Shown here: positions 6,345 to 12,169 of the stretch, one piece after another
Layout of the letters: every line of letters starts with the position of its first letter
Position numbering within the stretch: the first letter of the stretch is position 1
NCBI GenBank assembly: GCA_036522815.1
Contig: DATDFC010000096.1
Coordinates: 1 to 12,251 of the forward strand
Length of the DNA stretch: 12,251 nucleotides
From: AG41 sp036522815
Lineage (GTDB): Bacteria > Gemmatimonadota > Gemmatimonadetes > Gemmatimonadales > GWC2-71-9
Direction of reading: 5' to 3'
The notes under the pieces: model-generated
Seen by the model: only the letters and a program-made list of their open reading frames with translations
What the model was told of the DNA's origin: nothing
Databases searched by the model: none
Program-made: the position numbers and the translations under genes

Positions 6345-7223
6345 CTACGCCTTCCGGATCACGGGCGGCAGGTCGGTCGCCAGCGCGGCGGCGATCCGCG
6401 CCGCCGTGCCTTCGTCCATCCCCCGCTTCTGCGCCAGCTCGAGCGCGGCCCGCCCCAGCATGCGGTACAACGCCGCATCGTCCTGCGTGAGCGCCTCGAC
6501 GTGGCGGCGAATGGTGGCCTCGTCCCCCCGCACCACCGGACCCGTGAGCGCGTCCAACGGCCCCAGTCGCCCGAGATTCTCGAGCGTCCCTTCCACCAGC
6601 GGCCGCAGCGCCTGCCAGGCCTCCGCGTCCGTGAGCCCGGCGTGTCGCAGCAGCCGCTGCGCCACCGCTTCCACCACCACGAAATAGTTCGACGCGAACA
6701 CGGCGCCGGCGTGGTACATCGGCTTCGCCTGCGACGCGATCCGGAACGGGCGCAGCCCCACGTCCTGCGCCAGGCGTTCCGCCGCTTCCACGGCGCGCGG
6801 CATCCCTTCCACGGCGGCCCAGGCGCCTTTTAGACGCTCGGCCGCGCGCTCGGGGTCGGAGATGGTCTGGAGGGGGTGCAGCGAGCCCAACGCCGCGCGC
6901 GACCCGACCAGGGGCCCGAGCGCTTCCTGGCCGTGCACGCCGGAGAGGTGCAGCACCACCTGCTGGGAGCCGATCGCGCCGGCGTCGGCCAGTACCCCGG
7001 CAAGCGGGCGAATGGCGTCGTCGCGCACGGCGAGGAGGATGACGGCCGGCTGGGCGATCCAGGGAGGCGGCTCGTCGCCCGGGCCGACGCTCAGGGTGAG
7101 CGGCCGCGGCACCCCCTTGTTGGTGCGGCCGTGGAGCCGCACCGTGTAGCCGGCCCCGGCCAGGGCGAGTCCGAGCCCTACCCCCGCCCGGCCCGGCCCG
7201 ATGATGCCGACCGAAGCGTTCAG
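6345..7223 (-). CDS. Rossmann-fold and DUF2520 domain oxidoreductase-like protein, probable CTG start
   Basis: A 292-aa protein if read from CTG 7223. Residues 5-14 (VGIIGPGRAG) carry the Rossmann G-x-G-x-x-G dinucleotide-binding motif, followed by a helix and GYTVRLHGR. Further on come LLAVRDDAI, VLHLSGVHG (about 90-100), LGSLHPLQTISDP, AKPMYHAGAVFASNYFVVV (about 165-185) and the helical DUF2520 domain with GTLENLGRLGPLDALTGPVVRGD. The family resembles NADP-dependent dehydrogenases (ketopantoate reductase/ProC type); its substrate is not established. The first ATG, GTG or TTG in frame is GTG 7142, which would delete the glycine motif. No ATG, GTG or TTG occurs in frame between the upstream stop (7347-7349) and 7143. 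CTG 7223 overlaps the ctpA stop as CTGA, mirroring the ATGA/GTGA junctions elsewhere. Last gene of the rpmE operon. Confidence 0.85.
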   Translation of the reverse strand: MNASVGIIGPGRAGVGLGLALAGAGYTVRLHGRTNKGVPRPLTLSVGPGDEPPPWIAQPAVILLAVRDDAIRPLAGVLADAGAIGSQQVVLHLSGVHGQEALGPLVGSRAALGSLHPLQTISDPERAAERLKGAWAAVEGMPRAVEAAERLAQDVGLRPFRIASQAKPMYHAGAVFASNYFVVVEAVAQRLLRHAGLTDAEAWQALRPLVEGTLENLGRLGPLDALTGPVVRGDEATIRRHVEALTQDDAALYRMLGRAALELAQKRGMDEGTAARIAAALATDLPPVIRKA

Positions 7224-8839
7224 TTGCGCGGCGTGGCCGGCGCCTGCGCGGCGGCGAGCGACAGCAGATCCTGGGGCGACTTGGCGCGGCGCGCCAGCGC
7301 CAACGCGGCCTGGACCTGATGATCCTCGTCCATCCGGCGCCGGACCTCAGACGGCCTGCCGAACACGTAGCGCGTGATCTCGTGCCCGAGATCGTCCGCG
7401 ATCAGTGTCCGCGCCCCGGCCACCACACTGTCCGGCACGGCGACGCCGCGGGCGCGCAGCCGCCGCAGCACTTCGTCCACCATGTCCGGCGTGACGCTGA
7501 ACGCGGCGCTCTTCATCCGCCCCGAGCCCTTGACCTCGAGCGCGTAGCTGGCCCGCACGTCCTGATACGTCGGGATCTTGCTGCCCAGCGCCTTCATGAA
7601 GGCCCGCTCCGCGGTCGTGAACGTATCCGGCTTGATGAACACGTCGGGGCGAATGCCGCCGCCGCCCAGCACCGTGCGTCCGTGATCGGTGTGGAACACC
7701 AGTGACGAATCGACCTTCGTGCTGTCGCGCCCGAGCTCGGCCGCCTCGGCCTGCGCCACCTGATCGTCTTCGTTCTTACTCTTGCGCTGGATGGTGCGCC
7801 CGCTGGGTGTGTACCAGCGCGCCGTGGTCAGCTTGAGGGCCGTCTCCGGCGTGAGCTGCCACAGCGACTGCACCAGGCCCTTCCCGAACGTCGGCGTGCC
7901 GACCACCACCGCCCGGTCGTGGTCCTGGAGCGCCCCGGTGATGATCTCGGCGGCGCTGGCGGTGCCGCCGTTCGCCAGCACGACCACCGGGAGGTTGGGC
8001 CAGGGTTGCGGCTTGGCGTCGCGATACGTCCGCGTGCTGTTGGGCGCGCGGCCGCGCGTGGCGACGACCTCTTCGCCCGGGTCGAGGAACAGCTCGCTCA
8101 CCGCCACGCCCTGGTCCAGGAGCCCGCCGGGATTGCCGCGCAGGTCGAGGATCATGGCTTTCATGCCCTTCTGCAACAGCCCCGTCACCGCGTCGGTGAG
8201 CTCCGAGGCCGACGTCTCGCTCACGGGAGTGAGTAGCACGTAGCCGACCTTGTCGTCGAGCATCATCGAGACCTGCACCGAGCGGACGTGGATCATGGCG
8301 CGGGTGAGCTTGAAGGTGAGCGGCTGCTCGATCCCCACCCGGTGCACCTTGAGCTCGACCGCCGACCCCGCTTCCCCCCGCAGCTCCTTGACCGCCTGAT
8401 CCTGCTTCCAGCCTTCGGTCGAGCGACCGTCGAGCCCCACGATCTGATCGCCCGTCTGGATTCCGGCGCGCTCCGCCGGCGTGTCCGGCAGGGGCGCCAC
8501 GACGGTGATCCAGCCGTCGCGCACCTCGATCTGGATGCCGAGACCGCCGTAGTTGCCCGTGGTGGCTTCGTTCAGCGCCTTGAAGTCGTCCCGCTTCAGG
8601 AACACCGAGTACGGGTCGTGCAGCTGGTCGAGCATGCCGTCGATGGCCAGCTGATAGAGTCGCCGCTCGTCGATCGAATCGACGTAGTAGTCGGCCACGT
8701 GTGCGAGCACGTCTTCGAACAGACGGGCCTGCTGGTACACCGTTCCTGCGGGCGCCGCCTCGTGCTGCAACAACCACCCACCCGTGGCGAGTGCCAGGCC
8801 GGCCACCGCCGTGACGATCACGATCTTGCGGAGCTTCAT
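7220..8839 (-). CDS. ctpA: Carboxyl-terminal processing protease, S41 family, with C-terminal extension
   Basis: A 539-aa envelope serine protease. Residues 5-24 (KIVIVTAVAGLALATGGWLL) form a signal anchor or signal peptide, placing it in the periplasm. An N-terminal helical region (about 33-95) precedes a PDZ domain (about 97-180, YGGLGIQIEVRDG...GDQIVGLDG), which binds substrate C-termini. The catalytic core has LDLRGNPGGLLDQG (231-244), Ser295 in GGTASAAE and Lys320 in FGKG, the Ser/Lys dyad of tail-specific proteases. After the core (YTPSGRTIQRKS, about residue 354) there are some 185 further residues, including GGGGIRPDV and a helical part (PDMVDEVLRRLRARG...EVRRRMDEDHQVQAALALAR), longer than many CtpA proteins. 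The ATG at 8839 overlaps the tmk stop (ATGA). The adjacent DUF2520 start overlaps its stop. Confidence 0.95.
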   Translation of the reverse strand: MKLRKIVIVTAVAGLALATGGWLLQHEAAPAGTVYQQARLFEDVLAHVADYYVDSIDERRLYQLAIDGMLDQLHDPYSVFLKRDDFKALNEATTGNYGGLGIQIEVRDGWITVVAPLPDTPAERAGIQTGDQIVGLDGRSTEGWKQDQAVKELRGEAGSAVELKVHRVGIEQPLTFKLTRAMIHVRSVQVSMMLDDKVGYVLLTPVSETSASELTDAVTGLLQKGMKAMILDLRGNPGGLLDQGVAVSELFLDPGEEVVATRGRAPNSTRTYRDAKPQPWPNLPVVVLANGGTASAAEIITGALQDHDRAVVVGTPTFGKGLVQSLWQLTPETALKLTTARWYTPSGRTIQRKSKNEDDQVAQAEAAELGRDSTKVDSSLVFHTDHGRTVLGGGGIRPDVFIKPDTFTTAERAFMKALGSKIPTYQDVRASYALEVKGSGRMKSAAFSVTPDMVDEVLRRLRARGVAVPDSVVAGARTLIADDLGHEITRYVFGRPSEVRRRMDEDHQVQAALALARRAKSPQDLLSLAAAQAPATPRN

Positions 8840-9459
8840 GACGAGCCTCGTGTTGGAAGGGCCATCGCCGCGAGCACTTCCTTCCAGGCGGCGTCGAGCA
8901 CGGCCGTTTTCGACTGCGTGGCGTCGAGATGGACAACGCCGTGACCCCGAGCCTGGCGGTACGCCTCGAGCACCCGCCGATGAAACCCATCGTCCTGCCG
9001 CTCGAACCGGTCCTGCACTTTGTGCGCCGCCCGCTGCCGCTCTCGCCCCACCTCCACCGGGACGTCGAGCACCAGCGTCACATCGGGCAGCAAGCCTCCC
9101 GTCGCGAGGCGAATGGCCTGTTCCACTTCGTCGGCGGGCAAGCCTCCGCCGGCGACCTGGTAGGCCATGGTCGACAAATTATAACGATCAGCGATCACTA
9201 CGTCCCCCGCCTCGAGCGCCGGCCGGATGACGCGGTGCACCAGATCGGTGCGCGCCGTCAAGAAGAGGAACAGCTCGGCCGCCGGGGTCATGTCGTGCGG
9301 GAACTTGAGCACGACTTTGCGTGCCGCTTCGGCGACCGGAGTGCCTCCCGGCTCCCGCACCGTCACCACGGGCCGCCCGTCGGCGTGCAGGCGACCCGCC
9401 AGGGACCGCACTAGGGTCGACTTCCCCGCCCCTTCGGGGCCTTCGACCACTGCGAACAC
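8836..9459 (-). CDS. tmk: Thymidylate kinase (dTMP kinase)
   Basis: A 207-aa cytoplasmic enzyme that phosphorylates dTMP to dTDP with ATP, in dTTP synthesis. From GTG 9459 the protein begins MFAVVEGPEGAGKST, with the P-loop at residues 7-15. Next come REPGGTP (36-41, dTMP binding), the helix FLFLTARTDLV, ADRYNLSTMAYQ (90-101, the DRY motif) and VLDVPVEVGRERQ...DRFERQDDGFH (the lid region). Length and motif order are normal. The frame also extends upstream to TTG 9498 or ATG 9480, adding Gly/Arg-rich residues that the family lacks and that are encoded by a G-rich heptamer repeat, so GTG 9459 is preferred. The leader is therefore almost entirely G-run sequence ending at the start codon. Its stop overlaps the ctpA ATG. 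Confidence 0.95.
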   Translation of the reverse strand: MFAVVEGPEGAGKSTLVRSLAGRLHADGRPVVTVREPGGTPVAEAARKVVLKFPHDMTPAAELFLFLTARTDLVHRVIRPALEAGDVVIADRYNLSTMAYQVAGGGLPADEVEQAIRLATGGLLPDVTLVLDVPVEVGRERQRAAHKVQDRFERQDDGFHRRVLEAYRQARGHGVVHLDATQSKTAVLDAAWKEVLAAMALPTRGSS

Positions 9460-9494
9460 CCCCGAGCCCCGAGCCCCCATCCCCCAGTCCCTAA
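9460..9494. repeat. G-rich heptamer tract filling the ylbF-tmk junction; G-quadruplex-type motif
   Basis: On the plus strand there are five heptamers in register: CCCCGAG, CCCCGAG, CCCCCAT, CCCCCAG, TCCCTAA. On the transcribed (minus) strand this gives five G-runs of 3-5 bases separated by loops of 2-3 bases, which satisfies the usual G-quadruplex pattern. The ylbF stop is at 9491-9493 and the tmk GTG at 9457-9459, so the 31-base intercistronic gap consists of this tract alone. The last G-run touches the GTG, and the tract must also provide any ribosome-binding site for tmk. Confidence 0.9.
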
Positions 9495-9844
9495 CCAAGC
9501 GTGATGATCGGGCTGGCCGCGCCCTGCTTCATGCCGTCGTAGATGCGCGCGTTGACCTTCGCCATCAGCTTCTCGAAGTTGGCCTGTGCGGCCACCACTT
9601 GCTGGTACACCGCATTCGCCTGGACGCTCTGGAGCGCGCGGTCGTAGCGCTCCACCTGCTCTTTCGAGGGCTCGCGGCCTTCCTGGGTCGCCCGCTCGAT
9701 CTCCTGGGCGATGCGCTCGACGTCGGCCAGCAGCTGTTTGCAGGTCGCATCCGCCTTCATCCGGTCGCTGGCCCGGAGCAGGGTCTTGTACTCGTCGCTC
9801 TGCCCCAGCAGCCGCCCCAGCTCCTGCGCCTTCTCGTCGATCAC
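9491..9844 (-). CDS. YlbF/YmcA family protein
   Basis: A 117-aa all-helical protein (MIDEKAQELGRLLGQSDEYKTLLRASDRMKAD...NFEKLMAKVNARIYDGMKQ). The pattern, an N-terminal LG..L..S.EY...L.A....K.D and a long central helix, matches the YlbF/YmcA (DUF964) family. In Bacillus subtilis these proteins (RicA, RicF) form the Y-complex that influences RNase Y mRNA maturation. Whether that role applies here is unknown; the Bacillus partners are not in this window. The GTG at 9844 overlaps the prmC stop as GTGA, with GGAGG just upstream. The frame extends to 9919 without support, as those residues lie inside prmC in another frame. It is followed by the G-rich heptamer tract and tmk. Confidence 0.8.
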   Translation of the reverse strand: MIDEKAQELGRLLGQSDEYKTLLRASDRMKADATCKQLLADVERIAQEIERATQEGREPSKEQVERYDRALQSVQANAVYQQVVAAQANFEKLMAKVNARIYDGMKQGAASPIITLG

Positions 9845-10737
9845 GCGCCCTCCTCGAGGATGGCCAGCACGTACCGCGCCCGGCCGAACAAGTCGTCGTG
9901 CACCGTGACCCGCGACCACGCCAGCTCGCGCGCGAGCCGCGCGACACGGTCGGCGCGCCGCTCGTCCACCTCCAGCGCGAGCAGCCCGCCCGGCTCGAGC
10001 AGGCCGCGGGCGCCCGCGAGCAGGGCGCGCGTCGCGGCGAGCCCGTCCGGACCGCTCACCAACGCGTCGCGCGGCTCGAACAGCCGCACGGCCGGGTCGA
10101 GGCCCAGGTACTCGGCCTCGGTCAGGTAGGGCGGGTTGGAGACGATGGCACGACAGTGCTCGCCCGCGAGCGGGGTGAGCAGGTCGCCCTCGCGCACCTC
10201 GACCGGTACGGGCGGTCGCACCTGCGCGACGTTCTCACGTGCCAGCGCCGCCGCCTCGCACGACGCATCCACGGCAATCACGCGCTCGAATGCACCTTCC
10301 ACGGCAAGTGACAGTGCGATGCACCCGCATCCCGTCCCGATATCGGCCACGGTCCCCGAGGTTCCACGTTCCACGTTACACGTTGCACGAAGGTGCCCAA
10401 GCACGAGGTCGACTAGCCCTTCGGTTTCCGGCCGCGGAATCAGGGCGCGCTGATCGAGAGTGAGCTCGAGCGTGCGGAACCCGATCCGGCCGACGGCATA
10501 GGCGAACGGCATGCCGCCCAGCCGGCGCTCGAGGGCCGCTTCGAAGCGCCGCGCCACGTCGGGGGCGGGCTCGCGTGCGCGATCGAGCCACACGGCGCCG
10601 GGCTTCATGCCGCCCCCCGCCACGGCGGCCCACAGGGTCGTCGCTTCGCGCTGCGGATCCCGTATATCGGCCCGCGCGAGGCGTGCGACTGCTTCGTCCA
10701 GCGCTTCCCCGATGGCGTGCGCGGCACGCTCAGGCAC
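9841..10737 (-). CDS. prmC: Release factor glutamine methyltransferase PrmC
   Basis: A 298-aa S-adenosylmethionine-dependent enzyme that N5-methylates the glutamine of the GGQ motif in release factors, here presumably Q232 of the RF1 encoded just upstream. The N-terminal helical substrate-binding domain runs to about residue 100 (ERRLGGMPFAYAVGRIGFRTLELTLDQRALIPRPETE). The Rossmann methyltransferase domain then has VADIGTGCGCIALSLA (130-145, SAM-binding), VIAVDASCEAA and the catalytic IVSNPPY (NPPY 201-204). The GTG at 10737 is chosen because AAGGAG lies 7 bases upstream (10745-10750); GTG 10755 would add six residues and lacks such a site. It overlaps the prfA stop by 8 bases. Oddity: residues about 117-126 (RATCNVERGT), in the linker before the SAM-binding strand, are encoded by heptamer repeats. 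Confidence 0.96.
   Translation of the reverse strand: MPERAAHAIGEALDEAVARLARADIRDPQREATTLWAAVAGGGMKPGAVWLDRAREPAPDVARRFEAALERRLGGMPFAYAVGRIGFRTLELTLDQRALIPRPETEGLVDLVLGHLRATCNVERGTSGTVADIGTGCGCIALSLAVEGAFERVIAVDASCEAAALARENVAQVRPPVPVEVREGDLLTPLAGEHCRAIVSNPPYLTEAEYLGLDPAVRLFEPRDALVSGPDGLAATRALLAGARGLLEPGGLLALEVDERRADRVARLARELAWSRVTVHDDLFGRARYVLAILEEGA
10361..10388. repeat. Heptamer tandem repeat inside the prmC coding region
   Basis: Four heptamers in register on the plus strand: GTTCCAC, GTTCCAC, GTTACAC, GTTGCAC. The complement reads as GAACGTG units, one base from the GAACGCG units at the aroF/lolA junction. Being in frame within prmC, the tract encodes a short linker between the N-terminal domain and the SAM-binding strand, where length variation should be tolerated. 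Confidence 0.88.
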
Positions 10738-11788
10738 TGAGACGCTCCTTCTCACCGGCGAGCCGCAGCGCGTTGATCAGGTCGTCGAGGTTGCCGTCCA
10801 GCACCTCGGACAGGTTGTGCACCGTGTAGTGAATGCGGTGATCGGTAACGCGATTCTGCGGAAAGTTATACGTCCGGATCTTGGCCGAGCGATCGCCCGT
10901 GCCGACCTGGGCGCGTCGCTCGCGGGCGCGGGCGGCCTCCTGCTCGGCGATCATCTTGTCGAGCAGGCGCGAGCGCAGCACCTCGAGGGCCTTGATCTTG
11001 TTCTGCAGCTGGCTCTTCTGGTCCTGGCACTGGACCACGAGATTGGTGGGCAAGTGGGTGATCCGCACCGCACTGTCGGTCGTGTTGACGCTCTGACCGC
11101 CCGGCCCCTGGGAGCGGAACACGTCGATGCGGAGGTCTTTCTCCTCGATCTTGACGTCGACCTCCTCCGCCTCGGGGAGCACCGCCACGGTGGCAGCCGA
11201 CGTATGGATCCGGCCCTGCCCCTCCGTGACCGGGACGCGCTGCACGCGGTGCACGCCCGATTCGTAGCGCAGCGTGCCGTAGACACCGGGACCGCGGGCG
11301 GCGACAATCGCTTCCTTGAGGCCCCCGAGATTCCCCTCGGAGATGGAGACGACTTCGACCTTCCAGCCGCGCCGCTCGCAGAACCGCGTGTACATACGAA
11401 ACAGCTCGGCGGCGAACAGCGCCGCCTCGTCGCCTCCCGTGCCGGCACGGATCTCCACGATCGCGTCGCGGTCGTCCAGCGGGTCGGCCGGCGTGAGCAG
11501 CTCCGCGAGCCGCTGCTCGAGGCGGGCGATCTCGGGGCGCAACCGCTCCACGTCGGCGCGGGCGAGCTGCGACAGCTCGGGGTCGCGGTCCTGCAACACC
11601 TCGCGTGCCTGCGCCAGCTCCTGCCCCAAGCGGTCCAGCCGCTCGTGCACTTGTCGGATCTGGTCGAGGCGGGCGTGCTCCCGGCCCAACTGCCTCAGCT
11701 TGGCCGGATTCCGCGCGGTCTCGGGGTGGGCCAGCTCTTGGGCGACCTCCTCCGCCCGTGCGAGCGCCTGGCGGAGTCGGGCCTCCAC
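10730..11788 (-). CDS. prfA: Peptide chain release factor 1
   Basis: A 352-aa cytoplasmic factor that recognises UAA and UAG in the ribosomal A site and triggers hydrolysis of the finished peptide. The N-terminal helical domain (about 1-100) leads to IEIRAGTGGDEAALFA-type sequence (110-126). The codon-reading domain carries RVQRVPVTEGQGRIHTS, with PVT (186-188) as the P-x-T motif of RF1 rather than the SPF of RF2, so the RF1 call is firm. The catalytic GGQ is at 230-232 in RSQGPGGQSVNTTDSAVRITHLPT, followed by QCQDQKSQLQNK and RIRTYNFPQNRVTDHRI-type sequence. Length is normal. It starts with GTG 3 bases after the rpmE stop; an upstream GGAG lies rather far away, so coupling to rpmE is likely. 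The prmC gene directly downstream modifies its GGQ glutamine. Confidence 0.98.
   Translation of the reverse strand: MEARLRQALARAEEVAQELAHPETARNPAKLRQLGREHARLDQIRQVHERLDRLGQELAQAREVLQDRDPELSQLARADVERLRPEIARLEQRLAELLTPADPLDDRDAIVEIRAGTGGDEAALFAAELFRMYTRFCERRGWKVEVVSISEGNLGGLKEAIVAARGPGVYGTLRYESGVHRVQRVPVTEGQGRIHTSAATVAVLPEAEEVDVKIEEKDLRIDVFRSQGPGGQSVNTTDSAVRITHLPTNLVVQCQDQKSQLQNKIKALEVLRSRLLDKMIAEQEAARARERRAQVGTGDRSAKIRTYNFPQNRVTDHRIHYTVHNLSEVLDGNLDDLINALRLAGEKERLSA
10745..10750 (-). promoter_or_regulatory. Shine-Dalgarno site deciding the prmC start
   Basis: AAGGAG on the minus strand within the last codons of prfA, 7 bases before GTG 10737. It favours that start over GTG 10755. Confidence 0.7.
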
Positions 11789-11791
11789 GGC

Positions 11792-12004
11792 TTACCCGGC
11801 GGCCTTCTCCGTGCCGTATTTCTGGCGGAAGCGCTCCACGCGGCCGGCGGTATCCATCAGCTTCTGCTTGCCGGTGAAGTACGGATGGCACTTGGCGCAG
11901 ACTTCGACGTGAATCACGGGCACCGTGGAGCGCGTCACGAAGCTGTTTCCGCAGGCGCACTGCACGGTCGCTCGGTGATAGGCAGGGTGAATTCCGGGTT
12001 TCAC
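11792..12004 (-). CDS. rpmE: 50S ribosomal protein L31, zinc-binding type
   Basis: A 70-aa ribosomal protein beginning MKPGIHPAYHRATVQCACGNSF, the usual L31 N-terminus. C16, C18, C36 and C39 (CAC...CAKC) are the zinc ligands of the C+ form, followed by HPYFTGKQKLMDTAGRVERFRQKYG, the family's conserved end. The GTG at 12004 is supported by AAGGA 9 bases upstream (12014-12018) and by the exact family N-terminus; the frame is open further upstream but those residues are not L31. It is the first gene of the seven-gene operon, with a promoter in the divergent region upstream. A small hairpin just before the ribosome-binding site could allow feedback by the protein, but this is speculative. Confidence 0.97.
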   Translation of the reverse strand: MKPGIHPAYHRATVQCACGNSFVTRSTVPVIHVEVCAKCHPYFTGKQKLMDTAGRVERFRQKYGTEKAAG

Positions 12005-12016
12005 TGCACACGATCC

Positions 12017-12031
12017 TTGACTGGAAGTCGA
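12017..12031. promoter_or_regulatory. Small hairpin in the rpmE leader next to the ribosome-binding site
   Basis: In the predicted leader RNA, GACT and AGTC pair around a TCC loop, and the second arm runs directly into the AAGGA ribosome-binding site. Several L31 leader families are known in other phyla. This hairpin is short and may be chance. Confidence 0.25.
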
Positions 12032-12048
12032 CCGGCACGAAGTATGGA

Positions 12049-12078
12049 AATATAACTGGCGCCACAAGTTGGCGGCAA
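12049..12078 (-). promoter_or_regulatory. Predicted promoter of the rpmE-prfA-prmC-ylbF-tmk-ctpA operon
   Basis: On the minus strand TATATT (12049-12054) matches the -10 consensus at 5 of 6 positions, and TTGCCG (12073-12078) is a partial -35 box with an 18-base spacer. Transcription would start near 12042, leaving a leader of about 38 bases before the rpmE GTG. Confidence 0.5.
12060..12074. promoter_or_regulatory. Inverted repeat between the rpmE promoter boxes (possible operator)
   Basis: CGCCA, a 5-base gap (CAAGT), then TGGCG form a perfect inverted repeat lying in the spacer between the predicted -35 and -10 boxes of rpmE. A protein bound there would block that promoter. The divergent Crp/Fnr-like gene is a candidate source, but the sequence is not a typical Crp site. 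Confidence 0.3.
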
Positions 12079-12098
12079 GCGCCGGGCGTCGCGCCGAA

Positions 12099-12127
12099 TT
12101 GACAGCGGCTGAGCTTGGACGTAAGCT
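12099..12127 (+). promoter_or_regulatory. Predicted promoter of the Crp/Fnr-like gene
   Basis: TTGACA (12099-12104), a 17-base spacer and TAAGCT (12122-12127) on the plus strand. Transcription would start near 12134, about 35 bases before the GTG at 12170. The arrangement closely resembles the promoter at 6282-6310. The full 12005-12169 gap holds the two divergent promoters and the two small inverted repeats; nothing else is seen there. Confidence 0.5.
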
Positions 12128-12169
12128 TGCGCGACCATCCACCCCACCACGCCTAAGGGGAAGCCCATC

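Noticed and set aside
7776..8990. 404-codon minus-strand frame overlapping ctpA and tmk
   Set aside because: Arg/Gly/Ala-rich shadow of the real ctpA and tmk frames with no domain.
9178..9183. Perfect TATAAT on the minus strand inside tmk, as a promoter for ctpA
   Set aside because: It is created by the conserved tmk codons for DRYN, and no -35 box lies 16-18 bases upstream.
9460..9498. Extended tmk N-terminus starting at TTG 9498 or ATG 9480
   Set aside because: The extra residues are encoded by the G-rich repeat and are absent from the normal tmk start, which fits GTG 9459.
10511..12055. 514-codon plus-strand frame opposite prmC, prfA and rpmE
   Set aside because: The minus strand encodes three unmistakable conserved proteins here; the plus frame lacks any recognisable motif.
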